Shown: positions 26,263-35,614, numbered from the stretch's first letter. The stretch is 64,000 bases of DNA from an uncultured Acetobacteraceae bacterium (GCA_943912335.1 CALTUD010000004.1:62001-126000), one strand, 5' to 3'. Translations and numbers: made by a program. Notes: generated by a model not told the origin, from the letters alone.

Positions 26263-27747
26263 ATGTCGCGACCTGCCTGCCGACCCACGTTCCGATCCGC
26301 CGCGGCGGCGAAACGCGACCGCTCCGGCGTGGCGCGTGCAGCCTGCTCCGCCGTTCTACTGGCGCTTCTGGCTGCTTGCGCGGAAACCCCGTCGCAGCCG
26401 TCCATGATGCCGGTGGCGCAGGAAGCGGCGAAATACCGGGCGCATGCGCGCTCCTATTACGCGCCGCCCGGTCCGCCCGACGATCCATGGGGGCCGTATA
26501 TTGAGGAAGCCTCGCGCAAGTTCGACGTGCCCGACACCTGGGTGCGCGCCGTGATCGGCCGCGAGTCGGGCGGTCAGCAGTTCAGCCGCAACGGTACGCT
26601 GATCACCTCGGGTGCCGGCGCCATGGGTCTGATGCAGCTGATGGCGCCGACCTATGACGATCTGCGCGCCCAGTATGGGCTTGGTGACGATCCGTTCGAG
26701 CCGCACGACAACATCATGGCCGGCACGGCCTATATCCGCCAGATGTACGACATCTATGGCGCGCCCGGCTTTCTGGCCGCCTACAACACCGGGCCCGGGC
26801 GTCTGGACGACTTCCTGACCAAGAACCGGCCCTTGCCGCGCGAAACCCGGCAATACGTGGCCATCATCGGCCCGCAGATCGCCGGGATCTGGCCGAACAG
26901 CCGTTCGCAGGCCGACCTGATGATCGCTGCTCATTCCGGCAGCGACGTGCAGTACGCGTCGGCTCAGACGCAGGACGAGACCAAGTCGGTCAGGCTGGCC
27001 TGGACCCGCCGGCGCGATCTGCAGCAGCCGAACGACCAGCCGATGCAGGTGGCCGAAGCGCCGGCGACGACCGGTGGCGCGGCACCGTCCTATATCAAGG
27101 ACTGGCGCAGCATGAAGGCGCAGTCGCCTGCACAGGCCGCCGTTGCTACGCCGGTGGCACTCGCCGCCAACAGCCCGTCTTCCGTGAGCGCCGCCTGGGC
27201 CAGCCGCGGCATCGTGTCCCGCCCCGCCGCTTCGGTGGCGAGCGCACCGGTGCGTAACTGGACGCTGGCGCCGACCGACCAGCAGCACCCGGCCGCAATC
27301 GCCAGCGGTGATTCCAGCGGCCCGGATACGGCGGTCGCTCCCGTGCGGCTCGCCTCCGCTGAAATGCCGGCGCAGGACGACTCCACCGACACGCAGGCGG
27401 CGGCGCCTGCCGCGCGCAAGCCGCATTTCCAGCTCATCCGCCGCGCCATGGCCGAGCCGGCTCCGCTTCTGCGCGATGCGGGGCGCGGCCCCCGCAACTG
27501 GTCGGTGCAGGTCGGTGCCTTCAACACCCAGGCGCAGGCCAGTCAGGCTGCCGGCGCCGCGCGCTCGCGTGCACCAAGCCTGTCCGGCGCACAGGCTGAG
27601 ATCGCCGGCGTCAAGCAGGGCCGCAACGGCCGGGTTTATCGCGCGCGCTTGACCGGCCTGTCACGCAATGATGCGATGGCGGCCTGCCAGAAGCTGTCGC
27701 GTGGCAGCGGTGCTTGCATGGTGGTGTCGCCCGATGCGCGTTCGTAA
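26263..27747 (+). CDS. Lytic transglycosylase with SPOR domain, lipoprotein
   Basis: The 494-residue protein has a lipoprotein signal with LALLAAC near residue 39, then an SLT domain (about 75-215) with the catalytic glutamate in GRESGGQQF, GAMGLMQLMAPTY and a YNTGPGR motif. A long alanine/proline-rich linker (about 240-400) leads to a C-terminal SPOR domain (about 410-490) with WSVQVGAFNTQAQAS. It would cut peptidoglycan glycan strands and localise at the septum through denuded glycan. Its end overlaps the start of the peroxiredoxin gene by 14 bases. It is divergent from the polysaccharide exporter genes. Confidence 0.88.
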   Translation: MSRPACRPTFRSAAAAKRDRSGVARAACSAVLLALLAACAETPSQPSMMPVAQEAAKYRAHARSYYAPPGPPDDPWGPYIEEASRKFDVPDTWVRAVIGRESGGQQFSRNGTLITSGAGAMGLMQLMAPTYDDLRAQYGLGDDPFEPHDNIMAGTAYIRQMYDIYGAPGFLAAYNTGPGRLDDFLTKNRPLPRETRQYVAIIGPQIAGIWPNSRSQADLMIAAHSGSDVQYASAQTQDETKSVRLAWTRRRDLQQPNDQPMQVAEAPATTGGAAPSYIKDWRSMKAQSPAQAAVATPVALAANSPSSVSAAWASRGIVSRPAASVASAPVRNWTLAPTDQQHPAAIASGDSSGPDTAVAPVRLASAEMPAQDDSTDTQAAAPAARKPHFQLIRRAMAEPAPLLRDAGRGPRNWSVQVGAFNTQAQASQAAGAARSRAPSLSGAQAEIAGVKQGRNGRVYRARLTGLSRNDAMAACQKLSRGSGACMVVSPDARS

Positions 27748-28276
27748 TCTCGTCGCCGCCGCGATCGGCGCGGTTGGACTTGCGGCAAGCGCGATGCCGG
27801 CCGAGGCGGCGCTTCCAGTCGGAGCCAAGGCACCGGATTTCACCATTGAGGCCACGCTGGCCGGCAAGCCGTTCCAGGCGTCGCTCGCCGCCATGCTGAA
27901 ACACGGTCCGGTGGTGCTCTATTTCTATCCGAAGGCCTTCACCTCCGGCTGCACCGTGGAAGCGCACGACTTTGCCGAGGCTATGCCGCAGTTCAAGGCG
28001 TTGGGCGCGCAAGTGCTGGGGGTGTCGGAGGACGACATCGCCACGCTGAACAGGTTCTCGGTCAGCGAATGCCAAAGCGCATTTGCCGTGGGTGCGGATG
28101 ATCACGGCAAGGTCGCCAAAAGCTACGACGCCACCTTGCCCCTGGTCGGCCTGTCCAACCGTACCTCCTATGCGATCGCGCCGGACGGTCGGGTCCTGGC
28201 CGCCTATACGGCGATGGACCCGGATGGGCACGTCAGCCACATGCTCGACGCTTTGAAGCAGTTCAAGGCGCGCTGA
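27734..28276 (+). CDS. Exported peroxiredoxin (AhpC/TSA, Bcp-like)
   Basis: The 180-residue protein starts inside the preceding gene in another frame. It has a signal peptide (VAAAIGAVGLAASAMPAEA) and a peroxiredoxin domain with the peroxidatic cysteine in FYPKAFTSGCTVEAHDF near residue 75. A second cysteine in SVSECQSAF near residue 115 is a possible resolving residue. It should reduce peroxides in the periplasm. Most Bcp-type enzymes are cytoplasmic, so the export signal is noteworthy. Coupling to the transglycosylase suggests joint expression at the envelope. An in-frame upstream extension to 27668 lies wholly in the SPOR-domain gene and is not used. Confidence 0.88.
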   Translation: MRVRNLVAAAIGAVGLAASAMPAEAALPVGAKAPDFTIEATLAGKPFQASLAAMLKHGPVVLYFYPKAFTSGCTVEAHDFAEAMPQFKALGAQVLGVSEDDIATLNRFSVSECQSAFAVGADDHGKVAKSYDATLPLVGLSNRTSYAIAPDGRVLAAYTAMDPDGHVSHMLDALKQFKAR

Positions 28277-28286
28277 CACGTCACCA

Positions 28287-28490
28287 TCAGGACGGGTGCG
28301 CTTCGCCCTCCTGCTCGCCGCCATCCTCCGCGTTTTGAATGTCCCGGGCTGACAGGACGGTCTTCTGTCGCGGTACGATGGGCTTCACAGCAATTCGCTG
28401 CGTCGCACGCTGAGCGGGCCGCGCGTCCGGTGGCGTGACCGGGGCGGCGGGAAGCACCGACGGAAGCAGGGTGTGATCGATGGTCTGCAT
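28287..28490 (-). CDS. Small hypothetical protein
   Basis: A 67-residue frame, rich in proline, alanine and arginine at first and acidic at the end (DIQNAEDGGEQEGEAHPS). It has no membrane segment or known motif. GGGGA lies 8-12 bases before the ATG. It is convergent with the peroxiredoxin gene, ending ten bases past its stop. I do not recognise a family and the frame could be spurious. Confidence 0.4.
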   Translation of the reverse strand: MQTIDHTLLPSVLPAAPVTPPDARPAQRATQRIAVKPIVPRQKTVLSARDIQNAEDGGEQEGEAHPS

Positions 28491-28588
28491 AGCACGATCC
28501 CCAATCTAGAATTCCGTTGTGGAATATGGGGGGCTGCCATGCCGTCGGCATCGGGCGGTCCGATCACCAAAGCGGGATCAGACAGGAG

Positions 28589-28615
28589 ACCCGGCCGGGT
28601 GAAAGCCGGCCGGGT
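28589..28615 (-). terminator. Hairpin after the entericidin-like gene
   Basis: Perfect ten-base-pair stem, ACCCGGCCGG at 28589-28598 and CCGGCCGGGT at 28606-28615, loop of seven bases, nine bases after the stop codon of the lipoprotein gene on the minus strand. There is no marked T-run. Confidence 0.6.
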
Positions 28616-28624
28616 GGACTGCTT

Positions 28625-28813
28625 TTAGTGGGTGGCCAGGCCGGTGTTGCCGGTCACGGCACTCTGTGTGGCGGTGGCGCCGCGCGACACGTCATGGCCG
28701 AGCGCGGAGGCGTCCTGGCCCATGCCGCTGACGGTGTTGCAGGCAGACAGGCCGACCGTCGCGACGGCCAGCAGGCCGACGGTGGCGAGAGCGCGGCAAG
28801 AAGCGGTGAACAT
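28625..28813 (-). CDS. Entericidin A/B-like small lipoprotein
   Basis: The 62-residue protein has a lipoprotein signal with the lipobox LSAC near residue 25, followed by NTVSGMGQDASALGHDVSRGA, the usual entericidin pattern. A strong GGAGG lies about nine bases before the ATG. Entericidins are small membrane lipoproteins made under stress; the B type is bacteriolytic and the A type an antidote in E. coli, but in alphaproteobacteria single copies are common and their role is unclear. It is divergent from the iron-importer genes. Confidence 0.85.
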   Translation of the reverse strand: MFTASCRALATVGLLAVATVGLSACNTVSGMGQDASALGHDVSRGATATQSAVTGNTGLATH

Positions 28814-28993
28814 GAAAGGCTGCCTCCAGTTGTGAGTTTGTGTCGAAACGGCATCGGCGCCACCGAGGTTCCCGAGAGGCGGGGATCGCCGTCTTCTGTT
28901 GCGAAAAAGTGACGGCTGTGTCCCGGATACGCGAATTGCGCTCCAGCGATGTTGCAGTTAGGAACAAGTCGCAACTGAGTGGGTCATCCAAAC

Positions 28994-30010
28994 ATGCGCG
29001 TCTCGTTCCGGTCCAGGCTGTCCGCCTCCGTCCTGGCTATCTCCTTCGGCCTCGCCGGTGCCTCCACCGCCGCCCAGGCTGAAACGCTGACGCTCTACAG
29101 CGCCCAGCACAAGCAGATGGTCGATCAGGTGGTTGCCGCCTTCACCAAGGCGACCGGCATCGCCGTGCAGACCCGCTTCGGCGAGGCGCCGGAGATCGCG
29201 TCGCAGATCGTGCAGGAAGGCGCCGCGTCTCCGGCCGATGTCTACTTCACCGAGAACTCGCCCGAGCTGGTGTTGCTGGACGAAAAAGGCCTGCTGTCGC
29301 CCGTGGAGAAGTCGACCCTGGCCCAGGTGCCGTCGCGCTTCAACGCCGAGACCGGCGACTGGCTCGGCGTGCTGGCGCGCGAGAACGTGCTCTGCTTCGA
29401 CCCGCATCTGATCAAGGAAAGCCAGCTTCCTGCCTCGCTGCTCGATCTGGCCAAGCCGGAATGGAAGGGCAAGGTCGCGATCGCGCCGGCCGATGCCGAT
29501 TTTCTGCCGCTGGTGGAAGCGATCGTGAAGCTGAAGGGCCGTCCGGCGGCGCTGGACTGGCTGAAGGCGATGAAGACCAACGCGCAGATCTTCGATGACG
29601 ACGAGGGCGTGGTCGCCGCCGTGGATCGCGGCGCGGTCGCGACGGGCATCATCAACAACTACTACTGGGCTCGTCTGCACCAGGAGAAGGGCAAAGCGAC
29701 CGTCGCCAAGATGCATCATTTCGCCGGGCACGATGTCGGTGCGCTGATCAACGTGTCGGGTGCCGCTGTGCTGAAATCCTCCAAGCACCAGGACGCGGCG
29801 CAGCGCTTCCTCGCTTTCATGGTGAGCAAGCCGATGCAGACCGCGCTCGCCAGCGGCGACGTCGATTTCGAGTATCCGCTGGCGGCGGGGGTCAAGGCCA
29901 ACCCGATCCTGAAGCCGTTCGACCAGCTCCAGCCGCCGGCGATCTCGATCAAGGATCTGGGCGACGATCAGGACGCGGCGAAGCTGCTGCGCGAGGCCGG
30001 TCTGCTCTGA
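28994..30010 (+). CDS. Ferric iron ABC transporter substrate-binding protein
   Basis: The 338-residue protein from the ATG at 28994 has a signal peptide ending at AAQAET and then the FbpA/FutA-type lobes: LTLYSAQHKQMVDQVV, EGAASPADVYFTENSPELVLLDEKGLL and GIINNYYWARL near residue 220. The last contains the paired tyrosines that bind Fe(III) in this family. It should capture ferric iron in the periplasm for the permease and ATPase encoded next. An in-frame GTG at 28979 is less likely. Confidence 0.9.
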   Translation: MRVSFRSRLSASVLAISFGLAGASTAAQAETLTLYSAQHKQMVDQVVAAFTKATGIAVQTRFGEAPEIASQIVQEGAASPADVYFTENSPELVLLDEKGLLSPVEKSTLAQVPSRFNAETGDWLGVLARENVLCFDPHLIKESQLPASLLDLAKPEWKGKVAIAPADADFLPLVEAIVKLKGRPAALDWLKAMKTNAQIFDDDEGVVAAVDRGAVATGIINNYYWARLHQEKGKATVAKMHHFAGHDVGALINVSGAAVLKSSKHQDAAQRFLAFMVSKPMQTALASGDVDFEYPLAAGVKANPILKPFDQLQPPAISIKDLGDDQDAAKLLREAGLL

Positions 30011-30036
30011 TCCCGGCTTTCGGTCCTGTCGCGACG

Positions 30037-31614
30037 ATGAGCAAGCGGGCGCGGGCGGTGAAAGCCGCCCGCGTTTCCGTGCGTCCGCCACGGCTTCTGC
30101 TTCTATGCGCCGCCGCCGCGACCGGAATCGTGCTGCTGCCTTTGCTGCTGACGGTGTGGCAGGCGACCGGCGCCGAGGATCCCGTGGCGCTACTCTGGCG
30201 TCCGCTGGTGGGCGAGCTGCTCGGCAACACCGTTACGCTCTGCGCCGCCACCGTGTCGTGCTGCGCCGTGATCGGCACCCTGTGCGCGTGGTTGATTGAG
30301 CGGACCGACCTGCCGGGCCGCAACGTGTTCGCCGTTCTGGCCGCCGTGCCGCTGGCGATCCCGCCGTTCATCACCTCCTATGCCTGGGTTTCGCTCAGCA
30401 GCGATCTGCAGGATTTCGCCGGCGCGACCCTGGTGGTCAGCTCGGCCTATATGCCGCTGATCTACCTGCCCGTCGCGGCGGCCTTGCGCGGCATGGACCC
30501 GGCGATCGAGGAAAGCGGCCGCGTTCTCGGCCTCGGCCCGGTGCGGTGCTTCATCCGGCTGGTGCTGCCGCAGCTTCGCCCGGCGCTTCTGGGCGGGATG
30601 CTGCTGGTGGCGCTGAACGTGCTCGTGGAGTTCGGCGCCTTCGCTCTGCTGCGATTCCGCACCTTCACCACCGTGCTCTACGGCCAGTATCGCACCGGGC
30701 TGACCGGCCCGGATTCGTCCCTGCTCGCCTGCGTGCTGATTGGGCTATGTCTGCTCTGCGTCGCGGCCGAGCTGCGCGTGCGTCGCGGCTCGGCCTATGC
30801 CTCGCTCACGCGCGGTGCGGCGCGTCGCCCGGTCAGGCATCGGCTGGGCTGGATGCGCTGGCCGGCGCTCGTCTTTCTGGTCGGCCTCGCCATCGCGACG
30901 CTGGGCGTTCCGCTCGGCATGATCGGGTTCTGGCTGTTCCAGCACAACAGTGCCGCCACCACCTCGGTCGGGGTGTCCTGGGGCGAGCTTCTGGCCTCGA
31001 CCGGCGGTTCACTCGGCCTGGCGCTGAGCGGCGCCTTCGCCACCCTGTTGCTGGCCCTGCCGCTCGGCTTCCTGTCCGTCCGGTTCCCGGGACGCGCTTC
31101 GATGCTGCTGGAGCGCGTCGCCTATATGGGTCAGGGCGCGCCGGGGATCGTGGTGGCGCTGGCACTGATCACCCTGGCATTGAAGGTGCTGACCCCGCTC
31201 TACCAGTCGGCGCCGCTGCTCATCCTGGCCTATGCGATCCTGTTCCTGCCTTTGGCGCTGGTGAGCGTGCGCGCCGCGTTCGAACAGGCGCAGCGCAAGC
31301 TGGAGGATGCCGGGCGGGCGCTCGGCCTCGGTCCGGTCGCGGTCGCGCGTCGCATCGTCCTGCCGCTGGCCGCGCCCGGACTCGGCGCCGCGGCATCCCT
31401 GGTGTTCGCCGCCGTGGTGACGGAGCTGACCACCACGCTGCTGTTGTCGCCGATCGGCACGCGCACGCTGGCGACGGAGGTCTGGCAGGACACCACGACA
31501 TTGGCTTTCGCCGCCGCGGCGCCCTATGCGGCGATGATGGTTCTGCTCTCGCTCTGCTCCACCTACGTGCTTGCGCGACGCTTCGGCCGCAGCGCCGGCA
31601 TCGGGCCCGGATGA
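30037..31614 (+). CDS. Ferric iron ABC transporter permease, double-length
   Basis: The 525-residue protein has about twelve membrane segments in two homologous halves, each with the EAA loop used to contact the ATPase: EESGRVLGLGPVRCFIRLVLPQLRPA near residue 160 and LEDAGRALGLGPVAVARRIVLPLAAPG near residue 425. This fused FbpB arrangement is normal for Fe(III) importers of this family. The N-terminus is a short basic tail. It follows the binding-protein gene after 26 bases. Confidence 0.92.
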   Translation: MSKRARAVKAARVSVRPPRLLLLCAAAATGIVLLPLLLTVWQATGAEDPVALLWRPLVGELLGNTVTLCAATVSCCAVIGTLCAWLIERTDLPGRNVFAVLAAVPLAIPPFITSYAWVSLSSDLQDFAGATLVVSSAYMPLIYLPVAAALRGMDPAIEESGRVLGLGPVRCFIRLVLPQLRPALLGGMLLVALNVLVEFGAFALLRFRTFTTVLYGQYRTGLTGPDSSLLACVLIGLCLLCVAAELRVRRGSAYASLTRGAARRPVRHRLGWMRWPALVFLVGLAIATLGVPLGMIGFWLFQHNSAATTSVGVSWGELLASTGGSLGLALSGAFATLLLALPLGFLSVRFPGRASMLLERVAYMGQGAPGIVVALALITLALKVLTPLYQSAPLLILAYAILFLPLALVSVRAAFEQAQRKLEDAGRALGLGPVAVARRIVLPLAAPGLGAAASLVFAAVVTELTTTLLLSPIGTRTLATEVWQDTTTLAFAAAAPYAAMMVLLSLCSTYVLARRFGRSAGIGPG

Positions 31615-31743
31615 GACGGGCGGGGCCGGAACCGTGATGGCCGAACCCGCTGTCGTTGTCGCCCACATCCTGGCTGAAGGATGGGGCATCTCGGCCCATC
31701 TTGGTGCAACCAACCGCGCGTGGTGCGCTTCGGAACGGCTGTC

Positions 31744-32871
31744 ATGAACGCCTTCGACCTGTCTTCCCCTCCGGCGCTCGAGATCGACGGCGTTTGTCGC
31801 ACATTCGGAGAGGACGAGGTTCTGCGTGGCGTCGATCTGTGCGTGCGGCCGGGCGAGCTGGTTGCGATCCTGGGCGCGTCCGGCGGCGGCAAAACGACGC
31901 TGTTGCGCCTGGTGTGCGGGTTCGAGCGCGCCGATGCCGGACGCATCCTGATCGGCGGCGTTCCGGTGGACGATGCGAGCGGCAGACGCCGGATCCATGT
32001 GCGGCCGGAAAAGCGCGGAGTCGGCTACGTCGCACAGGATGGTGCCCTGTTCCCCCATCTTTCCGTTTCCGCCAACATCCTGTTCGGTCTCGAGCGGGCC
32101 CGGCGCAGCGGCGGGGCGGCGGAGCGGCTGGCGGCGCACATGCTCGAGCTGGTCGGACTGCCAGCGAGCTACGCCGACCGTTCGCCGCAGACCCTGTCCG
32201 GCGGCGAGCAGCAGCGTGTGGCACTCGCCCGCGCCCTGGCGCCGGAGCCGAGGCTGGTCCTGCTGGACGAGCCGTTTTCCGCACTGGATGCGGGCTTGCG
32301 TGCCGGGACACGCCGTGCCGTCGCCGATGCGTTGCATCAGGCGGGTGCGGCGGCTCTTCTGGTCACGCACGATCAGTCCGAGGCCTTGTCGATGGGCGAC
32401 AGGGTCGGGGTGCTGCGCGATGGCAGGCTGGTGCAGGTGGCGGCACCCGCGTCGCTCTACCGGCGGCCGGTCGATGCGGCCCTGGCCAGCTTCGTGGGCG
32501 AAGCGGTGCTGATGGAAGGCTGGGCGCAGGGCCGCACCGTGTGCTGCCCGCTCGGCGTGGTGATGCTGGCGCCGGATTGCGAAGCCCGCACCGGCGCGGT
32601 GCGGCTGATGTTGCGTCCGGAGCAGATCGCGCTCGATCCGAATGCGCCCTGCCGCGCCACGGTCGAGACCGTCAGCTATTACGGTCACGATGCCGGCGTG
32701 GTGCTGCGATTGGTTGAAGGGCAGCGCGTGTCCGCCCGCATCGACGGCGGCGCCGGCTTCGCGCTTCAGCCCGGCTCCGTGGTGGGCGTCGTGGTGGTCG
32801 GGGACGCGGTGGCGTTTCCGGTTGCGGATCGACACGAGGCCGTGGTTGCCGCGGACGGGTCCGACTTCTAA
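31744..32871 (+). CDS. Ferric iron ABC transporter ATP-binding protein
   Basis: The 375-residue protein has Walker A GASGGGKTT near residue 44, the LSGGEQQRVALARAL signature near 155, Walker B LVLLDEPFSALD and the H-loop in LLVTHDQSEAL. The C-terminal third (about 250-375) is a TOBE-type regulatory domain (RLMLRPEQIALDP...). It powers uptake with the preceding permease and binding protein. The ATG at 31744 fits the family start; an in-frame ATG at 31681 would add 21 unconserved residues. The 129-base gap after the permease has no clear promoter. Confidence 0.92.
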   Translation: MNAFDLSSPPALEIDGVCRTFGEDEVLRGVDLCVRPGELVAILGASGGGKTTLLRLVCGFERADAGRILIGGVPVDDASGRRRIHVRPEKRGVGYVAQDGALFPHLSVSANILFGLERARRSGGAAERLAAHMLELVGLPASYADRSPQTLSGGEQQRVALARALAPEPRLVLLDEPFSALDAGLRAGTRRAVADALHQAGAAALLVTHDQSEALSMGDRVGVLRDGRLVQVAAPASLYRRPVDAALASFVGEAVLMEGWAQGRTVCCPLGVVMLAPDCEARTGAVRLMLRPEQIALDPNAPCRATVETVSYYGHDAGVVLRLVEGQRVSARIDGGAGFALQPGSVVGVVVVGDAVAFPVADRHEAVVAADGSDF

Positions 32872-32881
32872 AGCGGAGTCC

Positions 32882-33634
32882 ATGCCCCGCCGCCCTGCGT
32901 TGTCCCTGTTGGTTCTGGTGGGTTTGGTTGCCGCCCCGGCCGCGCATGGGCAGCAGGCGAGCGACCCATCCCCGCCGACGCAGCCTCGGAAGAGTTCGAA
33001 CGCGATCACCTTGTCGGTGCCGCAGAGCTACGATTTCTCGCAAAGCGTTTCTTCGTCGCCGAGTGCCGATCAGGCGCAGCGTTTGCGGAATGCGCCGCTG
33101 CCCGACCCGAACGCCGTGAAGAAGCCGTCCGACAGCCTGCACGATCCCAATACCGGCGCGGATACGACCCCGTTCGGGTCCGCCTATTCCTACGCCAATC
33201 CGCTTTACGGTCCGCAAGGGCCGGGCTCGGTGCAGAACGCGGCCTCCAAATCCGCCGCGACTCCGGCGCCGCAGGGCCTGCAATTCACCGTGTTCCAGTG
33301 GGGCTATCCGCGCCCGCCGATGCCCAAGGTGGCGGGAGAGGATCTGACCGCCGCGCCGCCGCCCGTGCCGGTGATCGATTTCGCCGTTCAGGCCGATGAC
33401 AGCACCGTGCTCGACGCCAAGGCCTCGGCCACCATCGGTCGTGCCGTGCAGGCCTATGGCCGCGCCGCTCTCACGCGCATCACCATCGAGCGCCCCGCGC
33501 ATCGGCCGGAATGCTGCGCCCGGTATCCCGATCTGGTGCGTGCGGCCCTGATCGGCAGCGGCCTGAGCCCGGATCACCTGTTGCCCGGGCATCAGGTTCG
33601 TGTGGTGATGACCACGCTTCCTGTGAAGAAGTAG
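32882..33634 (+). CDS. Hypothetical exported protein
   Basis: The 250-residue protein has a clear signal peptide (ALSLLVLVGLVAAPAAHGQQ) and then a long low-complexity serine/proline/alanine-rich stretch up to about residue 130. The compact C-terminal part (about 135-250) contains VIDFAVQADDSTVLDAKASATIGRAV and a CCARYPDLVRAALIGSGLSPDHLLPG segment. That part recalls the OmpA-like pattern in which a residue series leads to a helix-strand repeat, but I cannot assign it. It starts ten bases after the iron ATPase gene, so may belong to that operon. Function unknown. Confidence 0.75.
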   Translation: MPRRPALSLLVLVGLVAAPAAHGQQASDPSPPTQPRKSSNAITLSVPQSYDFSQSVSSSPSADQAQRLRNAPLPDPNAVKKPSDSLHDPNTGADTTPFGSAYSYANPLYGPQGPGSVQNAASKSAATPAPQGLQFTVFQWGYPRPPMPKVAGEDLTAAPPPVPVIDFAVQADDSTVLDAKASATIGRAVQAYGRAALTRITIERPAHRPECCARYPDLVRAALIGSGLSPDHLLPGHQVRVVMTTLPVKK

Positions 33635-33675
33635 CGCTCTGGATTCGAGCGCCGTGCCGAGGAAAGTCCGAGCTC

Positions 33676-34476
33676 ATGGCGGGAACGATCAGAACCGGGA
33701 TCGGCGGCTGGGTGTTCGATCCGTGGCGCGAGACCTTCTACCCGGCGGGCATGAAGCCGAAAGACCACCTGCGCCACGCCGCCTCCGTGCTGTCGGCGAT
33801 CGAGATCAACGCCACCTTCTATCGCACCCAGAGCGCCGACATCTTCCGGAACTGGGCGGCCGAGGTTCCGGACGGGTTTCGTTTCGCGGTCAAGGCGGCG
33901 CGGGGTGCGGCCCAACGTAAGGATGCCGCCGAGGCGAGGCCGGCGATCGACCGCTTCCTTCGGTCCGGTCTTGCCGAACTGGGCGACAAACTCGGCCCCG
34001 TCCTGTGGCAGCTTCCAGTCGGGCGCAGATTCGATGCGGATCAGCTCGCAGCCTTTCTCGATCTGTTGCCGGATGGAATCGACGGTCTCGCGTTGCGTCA
34101 CGCGCTTGAAGCGCAGCATCCGAGCTTCCTTGATCCTGCCGCCCTGACCCTGCTGAGCGAGCGCAACGTGGCGCTGGTCGGGTTGGACAAGGAGGGTGTC
34201 GAAACGCGCGCGCCGGTCACGGCCGATTTCGTTTATCTGCGCCTGCAGGGGACGCGATCCGGGGAACGGTTCGGATATTCCGGGGCGGAACTGGCACTCT
34301 GGGCGGACCGACTCGATGCGCTGTCGCGCGGCACGGTGCCGGATGCGATCGCCGTTGCGGGTGCGCCGCCGGTCCGGAAGCATGCCCGCGACGTCTTCGC
34401 CTTTCTCATCGCGGGCGCCAAGGAAACCGCGCCGGCGGCGGCGATGGAGCTGGCCCGGATCGCCGCCGCGCGCTGA
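33676..34476 (+). CDS. DUF72 domain protein
   Basis: The 266-residue protein starts at the ATG at 33676, where the DUF72 pattern begins: GTIRTGIGGWVFDPWRETFYPAGM, then AIEINATFYRTQSADIFRNWAAEVPDGFRFAVKA, and FVYLRLQGTRSGERFGYS towards the end. DUF72 proteins form a TIM-barrel of unknown biochemical role and are widespread in bacteria and archaea. The longer open frame from 33511 overlaps the preceding gene and is not conserved. Confidence 0.9.
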   Translation: MAGTIRTGIGGWVFDPWRETFYPAGMKPKDHLRHAASVLSAIEINATFYRTQSADIFRNWAAEVPDGFRFAVKAARGAAQRKDAAEARPAIDRFLRSGLAELGDKLGPVLWQLPVGRRFDADQLAAFLDLLPDGIDGLALRHALEAQHPSFLDPAALTLLSERNVALVGLDKEGVETRAPVTADFVYLRLQGTRSGERFGYSGAELALWADRLDALSRGTVPDAIAVAGAPPVRKHARDVFAFLIAGAKETAPAAAMELARIAAAR

Positions 34477-34750
34477 CGGGACCGGAACATCGGGCGCATC
34501 CTCGGTCTGCTCGCAAGCGATGATGATCTTGTTTGCTTGATCGTTCGCTTTTTTCGTGATTTGGTAAAAACCGAAAGAGCGCGAACGGCGCCGTCGGTTG
34601 GGTTGGAGCGATTCTCGCGGGCAGGGCGGGGTTCGTCATCGCGTGACAGCGATGCGGGCCGTACGAACTGCCGCGTCCCCGACGCGCGGAACGCACTCCA
34701 GAACGCAAGCATCTCGTGGCGATAACGCGGGGGCTCTCGGGAGGTCGTCC
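34477..34750 (+). promoter_or_regulatory. glpF upstream region with GlpR-like half-site
   Basis: This 274-base gap has a notable AT-rich stretch around 34525-34570. It contains the 11-mer TTGATCGTTCG at 34537-34547, which is repeated exactly at 39837-39847 between glpD and glpR. TTCG/CGAA half-sites are characteristic of GlpR (DeoR family) operators. A regulatory role in glycerol induction is inferred. Confidence 0.55.
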
Positions 34751-35614
34751 ATGACATATTCAAGGTTGCAGGAGTTCGTCGCCGAACTGTTCGGCACGAT
34801 GGTTCTGATCCTGTTCGGATGCGGGTCCGTCGCCATGGTGGTGTTGTTCCCCAATGCCGGTCCGGTGCCGCATGGCGGATACACCAACATCGTGCTGGGC
34901 TGGGGTCTGGCGGTGACGTTCGGTATCTATATTTCCGGCGCGACCAGCGGCGCGCATCTGAATCCCGCCGTGAGCCTGGCTCTGGCCGTGACGGGACGTT
35001 TCCCCTGGGCCAAGCTGCCGCATTACGTCGCCGGCCAGTTCGTGGGTGCGTTTCTGGGCGCGGCGGTTGTGTTCCTCGTCTATCATGCGCAGTGGATCAC
35101 GGTCGATCCGGCGCTCGACCATACCACCGGCGTGTTCTCGACCTTTCCCGCCGTGCCCGGCTTCTGGCCGGCCTTCATCGACCAGGTGGTCGGCACCGCG
35201 ATCCTTTTGGCTCTGATCCTTGCCGTCGGCGACAAGTTCAACATCCATTCGCCGTCCAATCTGGCGCCGATCGTGATCGGCCTGCTGGTCGTCGCTATCG
35301 GCATCTCCTGGGGTGGCATGCAGGGCTACGCGATCAACCCGGCGCGCGACCTCGGCCCGCGCCTGTTCGCCGTGGTGGCCGGCTTCAAGAACAACGGCCT
35401 GACCGACGGTTCCGGCATCTGGCTGCCCCCCGTCGTGGGCTCGCTGGTCGGCGGCGTTCTGGGTGCCGTGATCTACGATGTCTGCATCGGCCGTCCGCTT
35501 GCCGCCGCGCATGACATGCGCAATCGCGCTGCCGGTATGGACCCGGATTATGTCGAGACTGGCGTGACGCCGATCGAGACTGCGCCTGCTGTCCAGACTC
35601 GTTTGAGCGCCTGA
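34751..35614 (+). CDS. glpF: Glycerol uptake facilitator (aquaglyceroporin)
   Basis: The 287-residue membrane protein carries the two NPA boxes of the aquaporin family, GAHLNPAVSLAL near residue 75 and GYAINPARDLGPR near residue 198. The aspartate after the second box is characteristic of glycerol facilitators (NPARD). Six membrane helices and two half-helices are evident. It allows passive glycerol entry, made one-way by the kinase encoded 48 bases downstream. Confidence 0.93.
   Translation: MTYSRLQEFVAELFGTMVLILFGCGSVAMVVLFPNAGPVPHGGYTNIVLGWGLAVTFGIYISGATSGAHLNPAVSLALAVTGRFPWAKLPHYVAGQFVGAFLGAAVVFLVYHAQWITVDPALDHTTGVFSTFPAVPGFWPAFIDQVVGTAILLALILAVGDKFNIHSPSNLAPIVIGLLVVAIGISWGGMQGYAINPARDLGPRLFAVVAGFKNNGLTDGSGIWLPPVVGSLVGGVLGAVIYDVCIGRPLAAAHDMRNRAAGMDPDYVETGVTPIETAPAVQTRLSA

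Noticed and set aside
31009..33009. A 666-codon minus-strand open frame
   Set aside because: It is antisense to the iron permease and ATPase, and is histidine/glutamine/arginine-rich as expected for a shadow frame.
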